A stretch of DNA of 64,000 bases, from the NCBI RefSeq assembly GCF_963678635.1, contig NC_087062.1, positions 82,918,012 through 82,982,011 of the forward strand, in the 5' to 3' direction. Below are positions 10,538 to 20,327 of this stretch, one piece after another. Numbering within the stretch: position 1 is the stretch's first letter; each line of letters begins with the position of its first letter. A program made the position numbers and the translations under genes. Under the pieces are notes generated by a model. The model did no database searches. It was not told the DNA's origin and saw only the letters and a program-made list of their open reading frames with translations. This DNA is from Symsagittifera roscoffensis. Its lineage: Eukaryota; Xenacoelomorpha; Acoela; Convolutidae.

Positions 10538-11674
10538 CAATTTAAAAATCCATCAAAAATTGCTACCCAACAGTCACAGAATCAATCTTCACCGACATCA
10601 TCCCAAGATAATCCAACACCACCTTCAACTACTCAAAACCCTCAAACATCTACACGAATTTCTTTTCAAGACAATCCATACACTTTTGAAGAACGGCACG
10701 CTCGTTTATCTGAACCACTAGAACCAGTTCAACGACAGGCATCCCTAAGTGAACCAACATATAATCTTTACCCAACACTACCACAAGAACTAAGTAGAAT
10801 ACGAAACCTTAGTCAAAACCAAAACACAGCAGAAATAAATAGACAAATTATACATCCTCGACGAAATAGAAATTTTCAAACTCCCCGAGTTCATTTTGAT
10901 ATACCTCAATCCCCAACACAAACCACTCCAGAAAACACCACTGGTATCACACCAGAAACTCCTACACTTTTTTCACAACGAAGCACTTCCAGTCTACCTT
11001 CAGACTACTTAGGTTCAACACCAACATCTGAACAGATACGTGAAAATCCCTTTAACCCCCCAAACCTAACATCACGACTACCATATTGGACTACAAATTC
11101 ATTCACACAAGGTGAACCAAATTTAGTCAATGACCCCATAGATATTTCTACGGATACAACAACATCCTCATCACTACCAGAAACATTATCACTACCATCA
11201 ACACCATCAATAAGTCAATTTTCACCACTACCCTTTAACTTAAATTTTCCAAATAATCTCGACGCCAGATATCGAGAACAATCATCTATAAATATTCCTT
11301 TAAGATTAGATTGGAATACATTCACAGCACCTCCACCATTATTTGGACAACATCAAGAAAGTAACCGCCTTCATAACTGGGCACTTAATAGATTACAATA
11401 TCGCCAAGATATTCACAACGATATCCGTGATCACAATATTCAAATACTCCAACAAAACAGTTTACAATTAAAATTTGAAATCACAGTTAAGTTAAATAAT
11501 ATTACCCAACATCCCTACCCATTAAATCCACCTAACATAACAGCTCAATCACTACCACCACCGTTTATAACTACTGAAGTAATATACAAATACGACAGAT
11601 ACACCAAAAACACAATTGGTTACATTACATTTTATAATCCATACTCAGGATTATCATACACATGTATATTCTAA
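10538..11674 (+). CDS. 378-codon ORF without any start codon, unknown Pro/Thr/Ser-rich protein
   Basis: The frame is open from just after a TAA at 10535 to the TAA at 11672-11674 and contains no ATG. The translation is clearly protein-like: a Ser/Thr/Pro/Gln-rich N-terminal two-thirds (SSPTSSQDNPTPPSTTQ at the start), then a less biased C-terminus from about residue 230 (LRLDWNTF, HNWALNRLQYRQD, LKFEITVKL). The last 13 nt overlap the Env start. Without its own start it must be reached by splicing, reinitiation or non-AUG initiation. A plausible acceptor (TTTCTTTTCAAG) ends at 10670, and its phase is compatible with the donor just after the Gag ATG (1312/1313). No homology is recognised. The N-terminal composition resembles that of the last ORF of the element (14277-16070). 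Confidence 0.7.
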   Translation, partial: QFKNPSKIATQQSQNQSSPTSSQDNPTPPSTTQNPQTSTRISFQDNPYTFEERHARLSEPLEPVQRQASLSEPTYNLYPTLPQELSRIRNLSQNQNTAEINRQIIHPRRNRNFQTPRVHFDIPQSPTQTTPENTTGITPETPTLFSQRSTSSLPSDYLGSTPTSEQIRENPFNPPNLTSRLPYWTTNSFTQGEPNLVNDPIDISTDTTTSSSLPETLSLPSTPSISQFSPLPFNLNFPNNLDARYREQSSINIPLRLDWNTFTAPPPLFGQHQESNRLHNWALNRLQYRQDIHNDIRDHNIQILQQNSLQLKFEITVKLNNITQHPYPLNPPNITAQSLPPPFITTEVIYKYDRYTKNTIGYITFYNPYSGLSYTCIF

Positions 11675-14280
11675 AATTATTAATTTTTCTCCAAACCCTT
11701 TTCCTAATAACCTCAAATCAAAACATAAACCCTTCCCCTCGTACAGGACCACAAGATTTATTAGTAACACATTACGATTGCGAAGAAAATGAACAAAAAA
11801 CACTACATAAATATGCAATCAATCAGGTATCACAATGTGAAACAGAACCACAAGCTATAGAAACCACAGATATAATAGCAACACTCTATTCAAAAGCCCG
11901 AGCTACAACAGTTACAGGTTATAAATTCACAGCAACATTTTCCGAAAAGAAAGTACATTGTTCACAAGTCTCGAACGGAAACAAAAACCGACTTGACCAT
12001 GAATCATTCTACCAAAGTAATATAGAACGTCTTTTACATCTCAATCCCGACGATTGTAAAAATGAATTACTTAGACTAAACATCACACAAAATAAAAACT
12101 CCCAAAGAAAATTAGTTAATTTTCAAGTTTTTTCAGACTCTGTACATCAATCACAACTTGAAAGACACCAAGGACATATAAAACTAGACGAAAAATACCC
12201 GTATAACGGCGCACACGGACGATTAACCTATGACCTACACGATAAACATTGGATACCACACATTGGTATAAATAACCCATCAAACTGCAAAGCAGACACG
12301 AAAAATAAAGGATACCAAGAAATAATGTTTTTCGATTGGAAAATACAACTCGAAAAAATACAACTCACACGAGATTTATCTGATAATACAATGATCTATC
12401 AAGGAATCCGACTACCTTGTAAAAATGATCAAGGATATTGCGACCCTACAACAAGAACACAAGCAACAATTGTTTGGTTCCCCGAAGACACATGTACAAC
12501 ATTTCAAGTAGCAAAAATACACGCTCGTATGATAAAATTTCACGAAAAATATTTCATACAATCAATTCCATATGAACAAGTCCATCCATCACGCAAACTA
12601 AGTTCCGATTTTAGAAACATAGACAATATAGAAAATAAATTGACACGTTTTCAAATATATCAAGAAACAGAACTTGCATGTAAATACAGGAATCCACTTC
12701 ACAGAACACAATACTCTGAAATATTAGTTGAATATGAAAAAGGATTCGACATGACCACTGGTAAAGTAAAAATCGACCCATACGCCACAGGTCATCCTCT
12801 AAACGAAGGAACATCCTATATACCAGTTAATTTTCAAAAAAGCAACGGACAACCTGGTGGACATCTAAAACCTTCTGACACCAGAAGCACACGCTTACAA
12901 GAATTATCACTAATGAATACTACATATTTTGGTAATATCCACTATGATATTCATTTGGATATGAAACTAGACTATACAATTAGCCGCATTTTTCAAGAAA
13001 TGTCACTCTCCGAATTAGAAACACTACATCAACTATGCGAATTAGAACGAACACAAATACTACAATCACTTGCACTAGCAGTATTAAAAATACCCTACGC
13101 AGGATACTTATTATCAGGAAATAGATCAAATTTTTTAGACTACGAAGGAAACATTTTATGGTTTTATACTTGTACTAAAAAAGTATCACCACTATACGTT
13201 TTTGAAGATAAACGATGTTATAAAAGAATCCCTATCTTTTATAAGAATAAAGTACATTTCGTGGATACACTTTCACGAAGAACCTATTTCTGGGATACCG
13301 CAGTCCCATGTGGATCAGAAAATAGCCACAATGTAGTACAACTAAACCCTGATGAAAACAAATACTATCTTCTCACTCCATATCCCACATTAATGCAATC
13401 ACTCAAAAAATTTTCACCAGAAAGCATTCGCGCTATTGCTCGAAACCCAAATATAGACTTACAATCAATAGGAATCTATTCAAAATCAGATATTCAACAT
13501 CACATTAGAACACAACAATTCCAAGAATTATTAACACAAATGGACACTATACAAAGACAATCAATAGACCAAAATTTACGCAAACTTGCAGAAACTGCAG
13601 GATTTGCCGATATCTACACGCAAGACTATAGCGGATATTTTAAAGACATTAAAGATTATATATATCTAAACGGCGAAAAATACCGTCCCCAAGATATATC
13701 ACCAATTAACATTTTTAGCTTTGTTACACTCAAAAATGAGATCCTCGATTTTCTAGGATGGCCCTACTACATCTTAGAAAAATTGACTATTTTATACGCA
13801 ATGTTTAACTTTATTGGATTTCTTTTCTCACTCTTAAAAGGAATCTACAATACATGTGCTATACACACACAAGTAAACAGACAAGCAAGCGTAGCACGCA
13901 TACTTTTTGCAGGATTTTTTGGAATTTTTTCCACATCTATAAACAAAATTCTTTTAGACGCACAAATAAAAGAATATAACACAAAAATAACAACACGACA
14001 AAATACATACGACGAAGAACATAACAATGTCGACCCACAGCCAACGGCACCACAATTACCACCCCTACCAAATAACCATCCACTATCCCTAGTCCCACGA
14101 AATTTTAGAAATTTAGCAATCACACATAATCCAAACTTTAGACTCACCACATTACAAAGTCCCGTCCAACATATAATGACACATCAATCACAAGATGATA
14201 ATACTTACGAACAAATTATTGAACAACCACATACCACCGCTTTTCAATCTCAAAATAATAATTTTTTTAGCCCACGATGA
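11662..14280 (+). CDS. env: Env-like membrane glycoprotein
   Basis: An 872-aa ORF. An N-terminal signal peptide is evident (hydrophobic to about residue 18). A large ectodomain follows with many Cys (HYDC at about residue 37; Cys pairs around 300 and 520) and several N-glycosylation sequons. The main hydrophobic segment spans about residues 697-730 (WPYYILEKLTILYAMF onward), with a second at about 746-764 (RILFAGFFGIF). A roughly 100-residue Pro/Gln/Asn-rich tail follows. This signal-ectodomain-membrane-tail architecture downstream of pol is that of an Env protein. I cannot assign it to a fusion-protein class, and I see no clear furin site. It overlaps the preceding ORF by 13 nt and the next by 4 nt (ATGA). 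Confidence 0.85.
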   Translation: MYILKLLIFLQTLFLITSNQNINPSPRTGPQDLLVTHYDCEENEQKTLHKYAINQVSQCETEPQAIETTDIIATLYSKARATTVTGYKFTATFSEKKVHCSQVSNGNKNRLDHESFYQSNIERLLHLNPDDCKNELLRLNITQNKNSQRKLVNFQVFSDSVHQSQLERHQGHIKLDEKYPYNGAHGRLTYDLHDKHWIPHIGINNPSNCKADTKNKGYQEIMFFDWKIQLEKIQLTRDLSDNTMIYQGIRLPCKNDQGYCDPTTRTQATIVWFPEDTCTTFQVAKIHARMIKFHEKYFIQSIPYEQVHPSRKLSSDFRNIDNIENKLTRFQIYQETELACKYRNPLHRTQYSEILVEYEKGFDMTTGKVKIDPYATGHPLNEGTSYIPVNFQKSNGQPGGHLKPSDTRSTRLQELSLMNTTYFGNIHYDIHLDMKLDYTISRIFQEMSLSELETLHQLCELERTQILQSLALAVLKIPYAGYLLSGNRSNFLDYEGNILWFYTCTKKVSPLYVFEDKRCYKRIPIFYKNKVHFVDTLSRRTYFWDTAVPCGSENSHNVVQLNPDENKYYLLTPYPTLMQSLKKFSPESIRAIARNPNIDLQSIGIYSKSDIQHHIRTQQFQELLTQMDTIQRQSIDQNLRKLAETAGFADIYTQDYSGYFKDIKDYIYLNGEKYRPQDISPINIFSFVTLKNEILDFLGWPYYILEKLTILYAMFNFIGFLFSLLKGIYNTCAIHTQVNRQASVARILFAGFFGIFSTSINKILLDAQIKEYNTKITTRQNTYDEEHNNVDPQPTAPQLPPLPNNHPLSLVPRNFRNLAITHNPNFRLTTLQSPVQHIMTHQSQDDNTYEQIIEQPHTTAFQSQNNNFFSPR

Positions 14281-16070
14281 GCCGCCAACTTGGATCACTC
14301 CATCGATCAAATTCCCATCCAACCAACCTTACCTCTTCAATCCCAATAATACCACTTTTTGCTTTTCCGCCACCCGATTTTCCATCTAGCAATGTAACAT
14401 CAGGCATGAATTCCGACACTAACTCACAAATTTCAGTTTTATACTCCATTTCACAGCTAAATAACCCGAATATTGAAACCCCCGACGAATTTGCCGACTC
14501 AGAACCATCTCCATCCAATAATTTTCATAACCCTTCTAATTTTTCTCAACCTCCTTTTCAACCCATATTGTCCAATAACCCTGACCCAATCACTCCGACA
14601 CCCTCTTATGCTTCCCAAGTTACCCCAACCTACTCCTCATCCCATTCTGACCAATCATCTCCAGACACCCCCCGAATCTCCCCAGAGCTAGACAATTTTA
14701 TTACCCTCCAACAACAACCCTACCACCTTAACACCCCGACCATAAACCAAATCTCCTCCACTACAACTTCATCCAATCCCCCTACACCCTCTTCAAATTA
14801 TACTGAATCATTAGCACCATCATCCACATCAACTGAATCCTCACTCAACACTAATAGAGCTTACCGCACTTTTAAAAGAAAGTTCCCCAACCATCCTTTC
14901 CCAGCAAAACCAGGAACAGCCCGTGAATACATCAACCACCCCCAGCATACTAACACTAGAGAATTTTTAGCTATCACTTTACCCTCATTTCCACAATACA
15001 CCTTAAACACCCCTCATGACGCTAACGAAACACGCAACTTTGTAGACGAATACGTTTTAATGCCCACTCTCTCTTGGACCTCATACTATCATTTCACTAA
15101 CCCTCTTTGCTTACCTTTAACCAACACATCCATCGATATAGACCGAAACAAAGACATGCTATATCGACTAACTACACCACTCACCGCTAGACAATTTACT
15201 TACGTAGGATATAAAAAATCACTAAAAATACACACTGCACCTAGAGCTAATGAATATACACTAGAATACTACGATCACAACATCATCAGAGCTAACCAAG
15301 ATCAATTCTTAGACGACGATCGCTTCGCTAACCCACAAATCACCGAGAAATTTTTCATCAAGACACCATATGTATTTACACTAAACATCTTCGACCGAAA
15401 GTTTGATCACATTATTTCAGAAGCACTAACAAGCACACAAGCGTACGAAAGTTTTAAAGAACGCTTCCAAATCTTTTCACTAACCTTTCATTTCCTTGCA
15501 CCACACGAAAGAGATTTACACTGCTCACACGATATTATGTTGCGAACTAAACAAACACATACATACAGTTACTATCGTTTCATCCAAAATCACTTTGACC
15601 TCCACACACCCTCTAGACAACCACACCATCGCTTTCAATTCATCAATTCAAAATACACCTCACCGTATTTCCTAAATTTCACATATTGTATTAAAGATAC
15701 TAACCTTCATGGTATTCTTCGTAACTATGACCCCATAACCCAAATGTACATTTTCTGCCCCATCACCAAGACCTTCAACGCCGAAGAATCCCGACCCTTC
15801 CTTATCCCGCACGAGTTTGTACAGCCTATAGAAATCCCCATTTTAGAATTCATCCACAACACTAAATTTAACCACAAATTATATAACTTAATCCAAAACA
15901 CACCTTATGAGTTTGCAGTAGGCACCGAAGAACTAACCACTATTAAGGCACTTCAATTGCTTTGGCCACTGCTTCAAACTAAAAATATCATCCGCATCTT
16001 AGCTAAACTACTAACAACTTCAGAACTAATTCACGATATCTTCCCCCACGGTTTTTTCCCCGACGACTAA
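14277..16070 (+). CDS. 597-aa ORF downstream of Env, unknown function
   Basis: The ORF starts in an ATGA overlap with the Env stop. Residues 1-200 are Ser/Pro/Thr-rich and probably disordered. Residues about 200-597 look folded (aromatic-rich segments such as LSWTSYYHFTNPLCLP and FSLTFHFLAPHERDLHC), with no recognised domain, signal peptide or membrane helix. Codon use is visibly more C-rich at third positions than in gag, pol or env, hinting at a separate origin. The stop is followed at once by a perfect splice donor, CAG/GTAAGT. Ty3/Gypsy elements normally end with Env, so this is an extra gene. The long intact frame argues that it was under selection until recently. Confidence 0.8.
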   Translation: MSRQLGSLHRSNSHPTNLTSSIPIIPLFAFPPPDFPSSNVTSGMNSDTNSQISVLYSISQLNNPNIETPDEFADSEPSPSNNFHNPSNFSQPPFQPILSNNPDPITPTPSYASQVTPTYSSSHSDQSSPDTPRISPELDNFITLQQQPYHLNTPTINQISSTTTSSNPPTPSSNYTESLAPSSTSTESSLNTNRAYRTFKRKFPNHPFPAKPGTAREYINHPQHTNTREFLAITLPSFPQYTLNTPHDANETRNFVDEYVLMPTLSWTSYYHFTNPLCLPLTNTSIDIDRNKDMLYRLTTPLTARQFTYVGYKKSLKIHTAPRANEYTLEYYDHNIIRANQDQFLDDDRFANPQITEKFFIKTPYVFTLNIFDRKFDHIISEALTSTQAYESFKERFQIFSLTFHFLAPHERDLHCSHDIMLRTKQTHTYSYYRFIQNHFDLHTPSRQPHHRFQFINSKYTSPYFLNFTYCIKDTNLHGILRNYDPITQMYIFCPITKTFNAEESRPFLIPHEFVQPIEIPILEFIHNTKFNHKLYNLIQNTPYEFAVGTEELTTIKALQLLWPLLQTKNIIRILAKLLTTSELIHDIFPHGFFPDD

Positions 16071-16073
16071 CAG

Positions 16074-16152
16074 GTAAGTATGAATTAAATGAATATAACT
16101 AACTAATTAAAATATTAAAAAACTCACCATTCTTTATTCATGTTTTCTTTAG
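16074..16152 (+). other. Candidate short intron in the 3' untranslated region
   Basis: A consensus donor CAG/GTAAGTA starts 3 nt after the last stop codon. A TAACTAAC branch-site-like sequence lies near 16096-16105, and a pyrimidine-rich acceptor (TGTTTTCTTTAG) ends at 16152; an alternative AG is at 16160. The 79-nt length is typical of invertebrate introns. Confidence 0.55.
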
Positions 16153-16160
16153 ATTTTTAG

Positions 16161-17598
16161 CCTTCATCTTCGATCATCTGAAAAATTCACAAAAGAAAAA
16201 TAAAAAATAGCAAACTTCTTCAAAACTGTTTAAGACCCTTTTAACTTTTGCACCAACAATTAAATAAATATAATACCAATGCAGTAAATTAATTTATAAA
16301 ATTTTCCCCCAAAGCAATAAATCTACATATGATGAAAATTTGTATCTTAAAATTCCCCCATTACTAGCAGTAAATTTCCAAATTCTATGCAGTAAATTAA
16401 TAAAATGCAATTGCAGTACTAACCTTTTGATATTTTCATTCATTCGCACAGAAATTCTATCCACACTCACACAGCTCGCCCACGAAGAATTGTTTAAAAT
16501 AATGAATTTCAGTTTCAAGTTTTCACACTCAACAACTCTAACATATAATAACAAGTTTCAAACTTTCCTTTAACCCGGTTGGAAAGGAATCATATACTAA
16601 ACAAAACTAACCAACGCAGCTTACTAAATACCACAAATCATAAAATAACAGCATGACTTAGAAAAGGAAACCAACGGTACCCAAACCGGATTAACCCAGT
16701 TTAAAACTGGATAATTTATTCTTTTGAAGACTATTACAAAGTCTTAGAAAGAGATAATAAAACACAAAAAAGTCGAAAGACAAACCCATACCACAAACAA
16801 TTTGCTTTTTGGAAAAAGTACATAACCAACAAGACATAAGTAAAACCACAACAAACCCAACATAAAATGTTGTCACATAACAGGACTCCTCATAAAAACC
16901 GCATGAAATCATACTCCCACACCTGGCCTAACCCACCAGGAAAGGACGTCCTGAGCATGCTCTATAGCCGGCCTAACCCACCGCGCTACATCCACGCTTT
17001 GTGACCACACCTTTATTTTTAATAAGAGCTACTCAAGGGTGAGTAACTCTTCAAAATAACCAAACTAAAACAAAAAGCTTTTGTGAAAACAACTAACTAA
17101 AATCATTATTAAAAAATATTAAACTAATAAAAGTTTTATAAAATGTAAAATCACATGATGCAATATATAGATCAGAATACAACACCAAGGACGAACATCA
17201 AAAGACAAGACGACCTCACTACACTCGAGAAAGAATGACCAACTACAATCGATATGCCGCTCACAATCACAACTCAAAGGATTTAGAGTACGACTTGACT
17301 TCGCAGAAAAGGACTTCATTGAACTAGACCAATGACCACCTCGATGTTCAAGTATACGTACAGATCTGAGTAACCAGGCATCCCCTCCATGCACAATCTC
17401 CACGCCATTCCCGAGCTAGATCAAACACAAAAGAAGTTCTCTCCGAAGAACAGAAAAACCTGACATAGCCAACCATTCTGAAACCAGAATTGATGCTGTT
17501 GCAGAGACTCAGTCGTTGTCACAAGAAGAACACAACGTCTTGTGTCCTCAATTCCAGATCCCTGGAACTTCCTTAACAAAAAGGAAACAAAAGAAAAA
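16161..17598 (+). other. Long 3' non-coding region of the retroelement
   Basis: About 1.4 kb with no supportable ORF. It contains several GCAGTAAATTAAT-like repeats around 16280-16410 and two copies of a GGCCTAACCCACC motif at about 16924 and 16970 (45-bp period). A purine-rich run at about 17578-17598 (AAAAGGAAACAAAAGAAAAA) could be the polypurine tract that primes second-strand synthesis. Confidence 0.4.
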
Positions 17599-18152
17599 TG
17601 ATGTTCGCCAAATACCAACGTCCATCATCCATCCTTGAACTACAGAAGAACTGTTCTAAAAAACTCTGTAAAACCCGGATGGGTGGAACCTGATCTAAAC
17701 TATATTTTATGATTGGATAAATTAAATGTTTTACCAATGTAAAGTATTTAATATTAACCAATCATGATCCATCTAACTAACAACCCACTTATTTGTAAGT
17801 GCTGAAGTTACTTGTAATTTCAGCACCAGAGAGATTTGAATTTAACTTAGAAATTAGTTGGACTCTCCCGAGCACTTCAGCAGCCGCAATAAACCAGTAT
17901 ACCCTAGATCTATTGAGCCTAGCAGAGACTAGTTAAACAACCTGAGACTAGATAGTATAAGAGTAAGATTAGGATCGGTATTAGACTAAGAAGTTGCACG
18001 AATCTATCCGGCCGAAAATAAGATAGCGTGACGAGCAGACGGTGTACCCTATCCGAAATTACTCTATGAGTTATACACCCCAGACATAACTCAGAACAGC
18101 AAAAGTGTAAAGGTCGCTAACTTCTAGCTTCGAATGTGGCATTTTCCCAGCA
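17599..18152 (+). repeat. Candidate 3' LTR of the giant retroelement
   Basis: This lies directly after the purine-rich tract. It begins TGATGTTC and ends CCCAGCA (TG...CA). It contains TATA-like sequences near 17701 and 17955 and a poly(A) signal AATAAA at about 17888. The matching 5' LTR is outside the window, so identity cannot be tested here and both ends are guesses. Confidence 0.35.
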
Positions 18153-19023
18153 AAACAAAAAATTATTTATTGATCCAGTTTTCTCAAATAAGGTCAGTTT
18201 TATCAGAAAAGTGTCAATCAAAAATTATTATAGAAATTCAAAGAACTTTAAATAAATCATTTTTTTATTTGAAACTTGAAAGTTGAAGATTTTCAAAATA
18301 CAGTCAGTATTACTTTTCTGTTTACTTGCATTCATTGATTTTTTTCCAACTGTCTGTTGGCTGTTATTGGATGACGTTTCAGTCGATTAGGAGCAAAGTT
18401 CAGTTCGCTAACGTAATTGGACAGAACTTTGTATCTCCTATAATTGTGTTATCAAAGATAGTAAAGCTAATTTCCGTTGCTTGATTCGTAGACAAATGTT
18501 GAACTTAGACTTCACCGTTTTCAGCTCCATTTTGTTGCATATATTGACCCTGTTACCACGCTTTTGATTTTGTAATTGATCAAAACTTTGTTTGATAACT
18601 ATGAGAGTACTTTAAGGCTGCTTCTCAATAATTTAGTATTCAGATTTTTATAATAACATAATTTCATATTTTTTCTGCATAGTAAACATTCTGGATTCAA
18701 TTTAATTCGGTTTGAATTCAATTATCACATCATCTATGAAGCGGACAATAAAAGCTTGATAAAAATATCCATTTTTCAGTACATCCTGACTTTTGAAACA
18801 GACATTTTTTTCACGGCATCCGTAGCAATTTTTGAGTAGATTTAATGAAAAAAATTCAAATAGTTGCAGTTTCCTGCTGTTCTATTGAAAAAAAACTTAA
18901 AAAAACCAGGCACCTGTAGGAAAAGTGTTTACTCGCCTTTTCTAATTTGACGATAAACAGTTCTGTCCGTTTCAGTGCTTTAGAAAATTTCAGTAATAAT
19001 CTTTATAGAAGATTTAAATTGAA
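18153..19023. other. Non-coding flank, nothing recognised
   Basis: AT-rich sequence with stop codons in all frames and a composition unlike the preceding element. A weak inverted pair (GGAGCAAAGTTC near 18390 and GAACTTTGTATCTCC near 18425) is the only structure seen. Confidence 0.4.
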
Positions 19024-20327
19024 ACAAGACTGCTCGTGTCAGGTCGAAGCCCTGAATGTTCCGACTGCCTTTTAAGATTTATTGAGCAGCAATAATACAT
19101 AAAAAAAATTAAAAGAAATAAAATAAAATGAAAATCTTTTTTTCTAAAATTTGAAATTTTTTATGAAAATCATCCCCCCACACGCCATATAAAGTACAAA
19201 AAGATAGATTTTGTTCCGTGTAACAAATCAATTATGGCAAATGAGCTTCGTTCAACCAATTTGGAACGATTTATAAGACGGATTAAATCTCCGCTTACGC
19301 GTTAACAGCGCGAATTATATTGCGCGTTAATTGTCCCAAATTGGTCAAAATGGCCAAAATGGAAATCTTTAAACCCTCATAACTTAACGAAAAATGATCA
19401 CAAGTGAAATATCTTTTCAAATTTAAGCTCAGGACAACAATGCCTTTTGAAAGATATAAAAAAAATTCCGTCTAAAATGGCTAGTTAAAAAGTCGAAATT
19501 TGTCTGAAGAAAAAAAAAACCCACCCCGAGCACAAATATTCCGTTACTTTCGTATCGAAAGTCGGAACAATTAACAAAGAAATAATTTAGTCAGTGAAGA
19601 TGCGTGCTTTTAGTTTTTGTCATCTTATCAAAACTATTGCAAAAATCTACGCCCCAATAACAGTTTTCAAAAAGCTGAATTGAACATTTTCCACGCAATA
19701 TCCTGCACATGACGGATACCTAACACTGCACAGCGGAATTATAAAACGAAAAATACGCACACAGCCCCGCAGATAGTTGTTGTTGTTCCGACTTTCGGTG
19801 CGAAAGTAACGGAATATTTGTGCTCGGGGTGGGTTTTTTTTTCTTCAGACAAATTTCGACTTTTTAACTAGCCATTTTTGACAAAATTTTTTATATCACT
19901 CAAAAGGCATTGTTGTCTTGAGCTTAAATTTGAAAAGATATTTCACCTGTGATCGTTTTTTGTAAAGTTATGAGGGTTTAAAGATTGCCATTTTGGCCAT
20001 TTTGACCAATTTGGTACAATTAACGCGCGATATAATTCGAGCTATTAACGCGTAAGCGGAGATTTAATCCGTCATATAAATCGTTCCAAATTGGTTGAAC
20101 GAAGCTTATTTGCCATAATTGATTTGTTACAAGGAACAAAATCTCTCTTTTTGTACTTTATATGGCGTGTGGAGGGATGATTTTCATAAAAAATTTCAAA
20201 TTTTAGAAAAAAAATTTTTCATTTTATTTTATTTCATTAAATTTTTTTAATGTTTTTACTGCTGCTCCATAAACCTTAAAAGGCAGTCGGAACATTCAGG
20301 GCTTCGCTCTGATACGAGCAGTCTTGT
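19024..20327. repeat. Foldback repeat: ~545-bp inverted arms around a 212-bp spacer
   Basis: The left arm 19024-19570 is the reverse complement of the right arm 19783-20327 over essentially its whole length, with scattered mismatches. Inner ends read GTCGGAACAA / TTGTTCCGAC; outer ends read ACAAGACTGCTCG / CGAGCAGTCTTGT. The spacer 19571-19782 is unique. The arm itself contains a small palindrome (CTTTCGNNNCGAAAG). No transposase is encoded, so this is a non-autonomous foldback element or an inverted satellite pair. Confidence 0.85.

Larger units (their letters stand above)
1..18152 (+). mobile_element. Giant Ty3/Gypsy-type retroelement with Env-like and accessory ORFs (5' end outside window)
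   Basis: A continuous run of + strand ORFs covers 850-16070: small basic ORF, Gag with zinc knuckle and protease start, Pol (RT, RNase H, DD35E integrase), two small hydrophobic ORFs, an ORF without start codon, an Env-like glycoprotein and a last unknown ORF. The order Gag-PR-RT-RH-IN-Env is that of Ty3/Gypsy errantiviruses and related env-bearing elements. The coding strand is A- and C-rich and strikingly G-poor throughout, which sets the block apart from the flanks. No 5' LTR or primer binding site is present, so the window starts inside the leader. A weak 3' LTR candidate lies at 17599-18152. At over 17 kb it is far larger than usual Ty3/Gypsy elements (roughly 5-10 kb). Element identity is certain; the ends are inferred. 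Confidence 0.9.

Noticed and set aside
10344-10560. A -1 ribosomal frameshift joining the second small membrane ORF to the start-less ORF
   Set aside because: A TAA at 10535 in the target frame lies downstream of the 10530 stop, so a shift before that stop would still terminate.
16918-16995. Possible tRNA-derived SINE or tRNA on the - strand (GTAGCGCGGTGGGTTAG resembles an A box)
   Set aside because: There is no B box or cloverleaf, and the pattern comes from a short 45-bp-spaced repeat within the retroelement 3' region.
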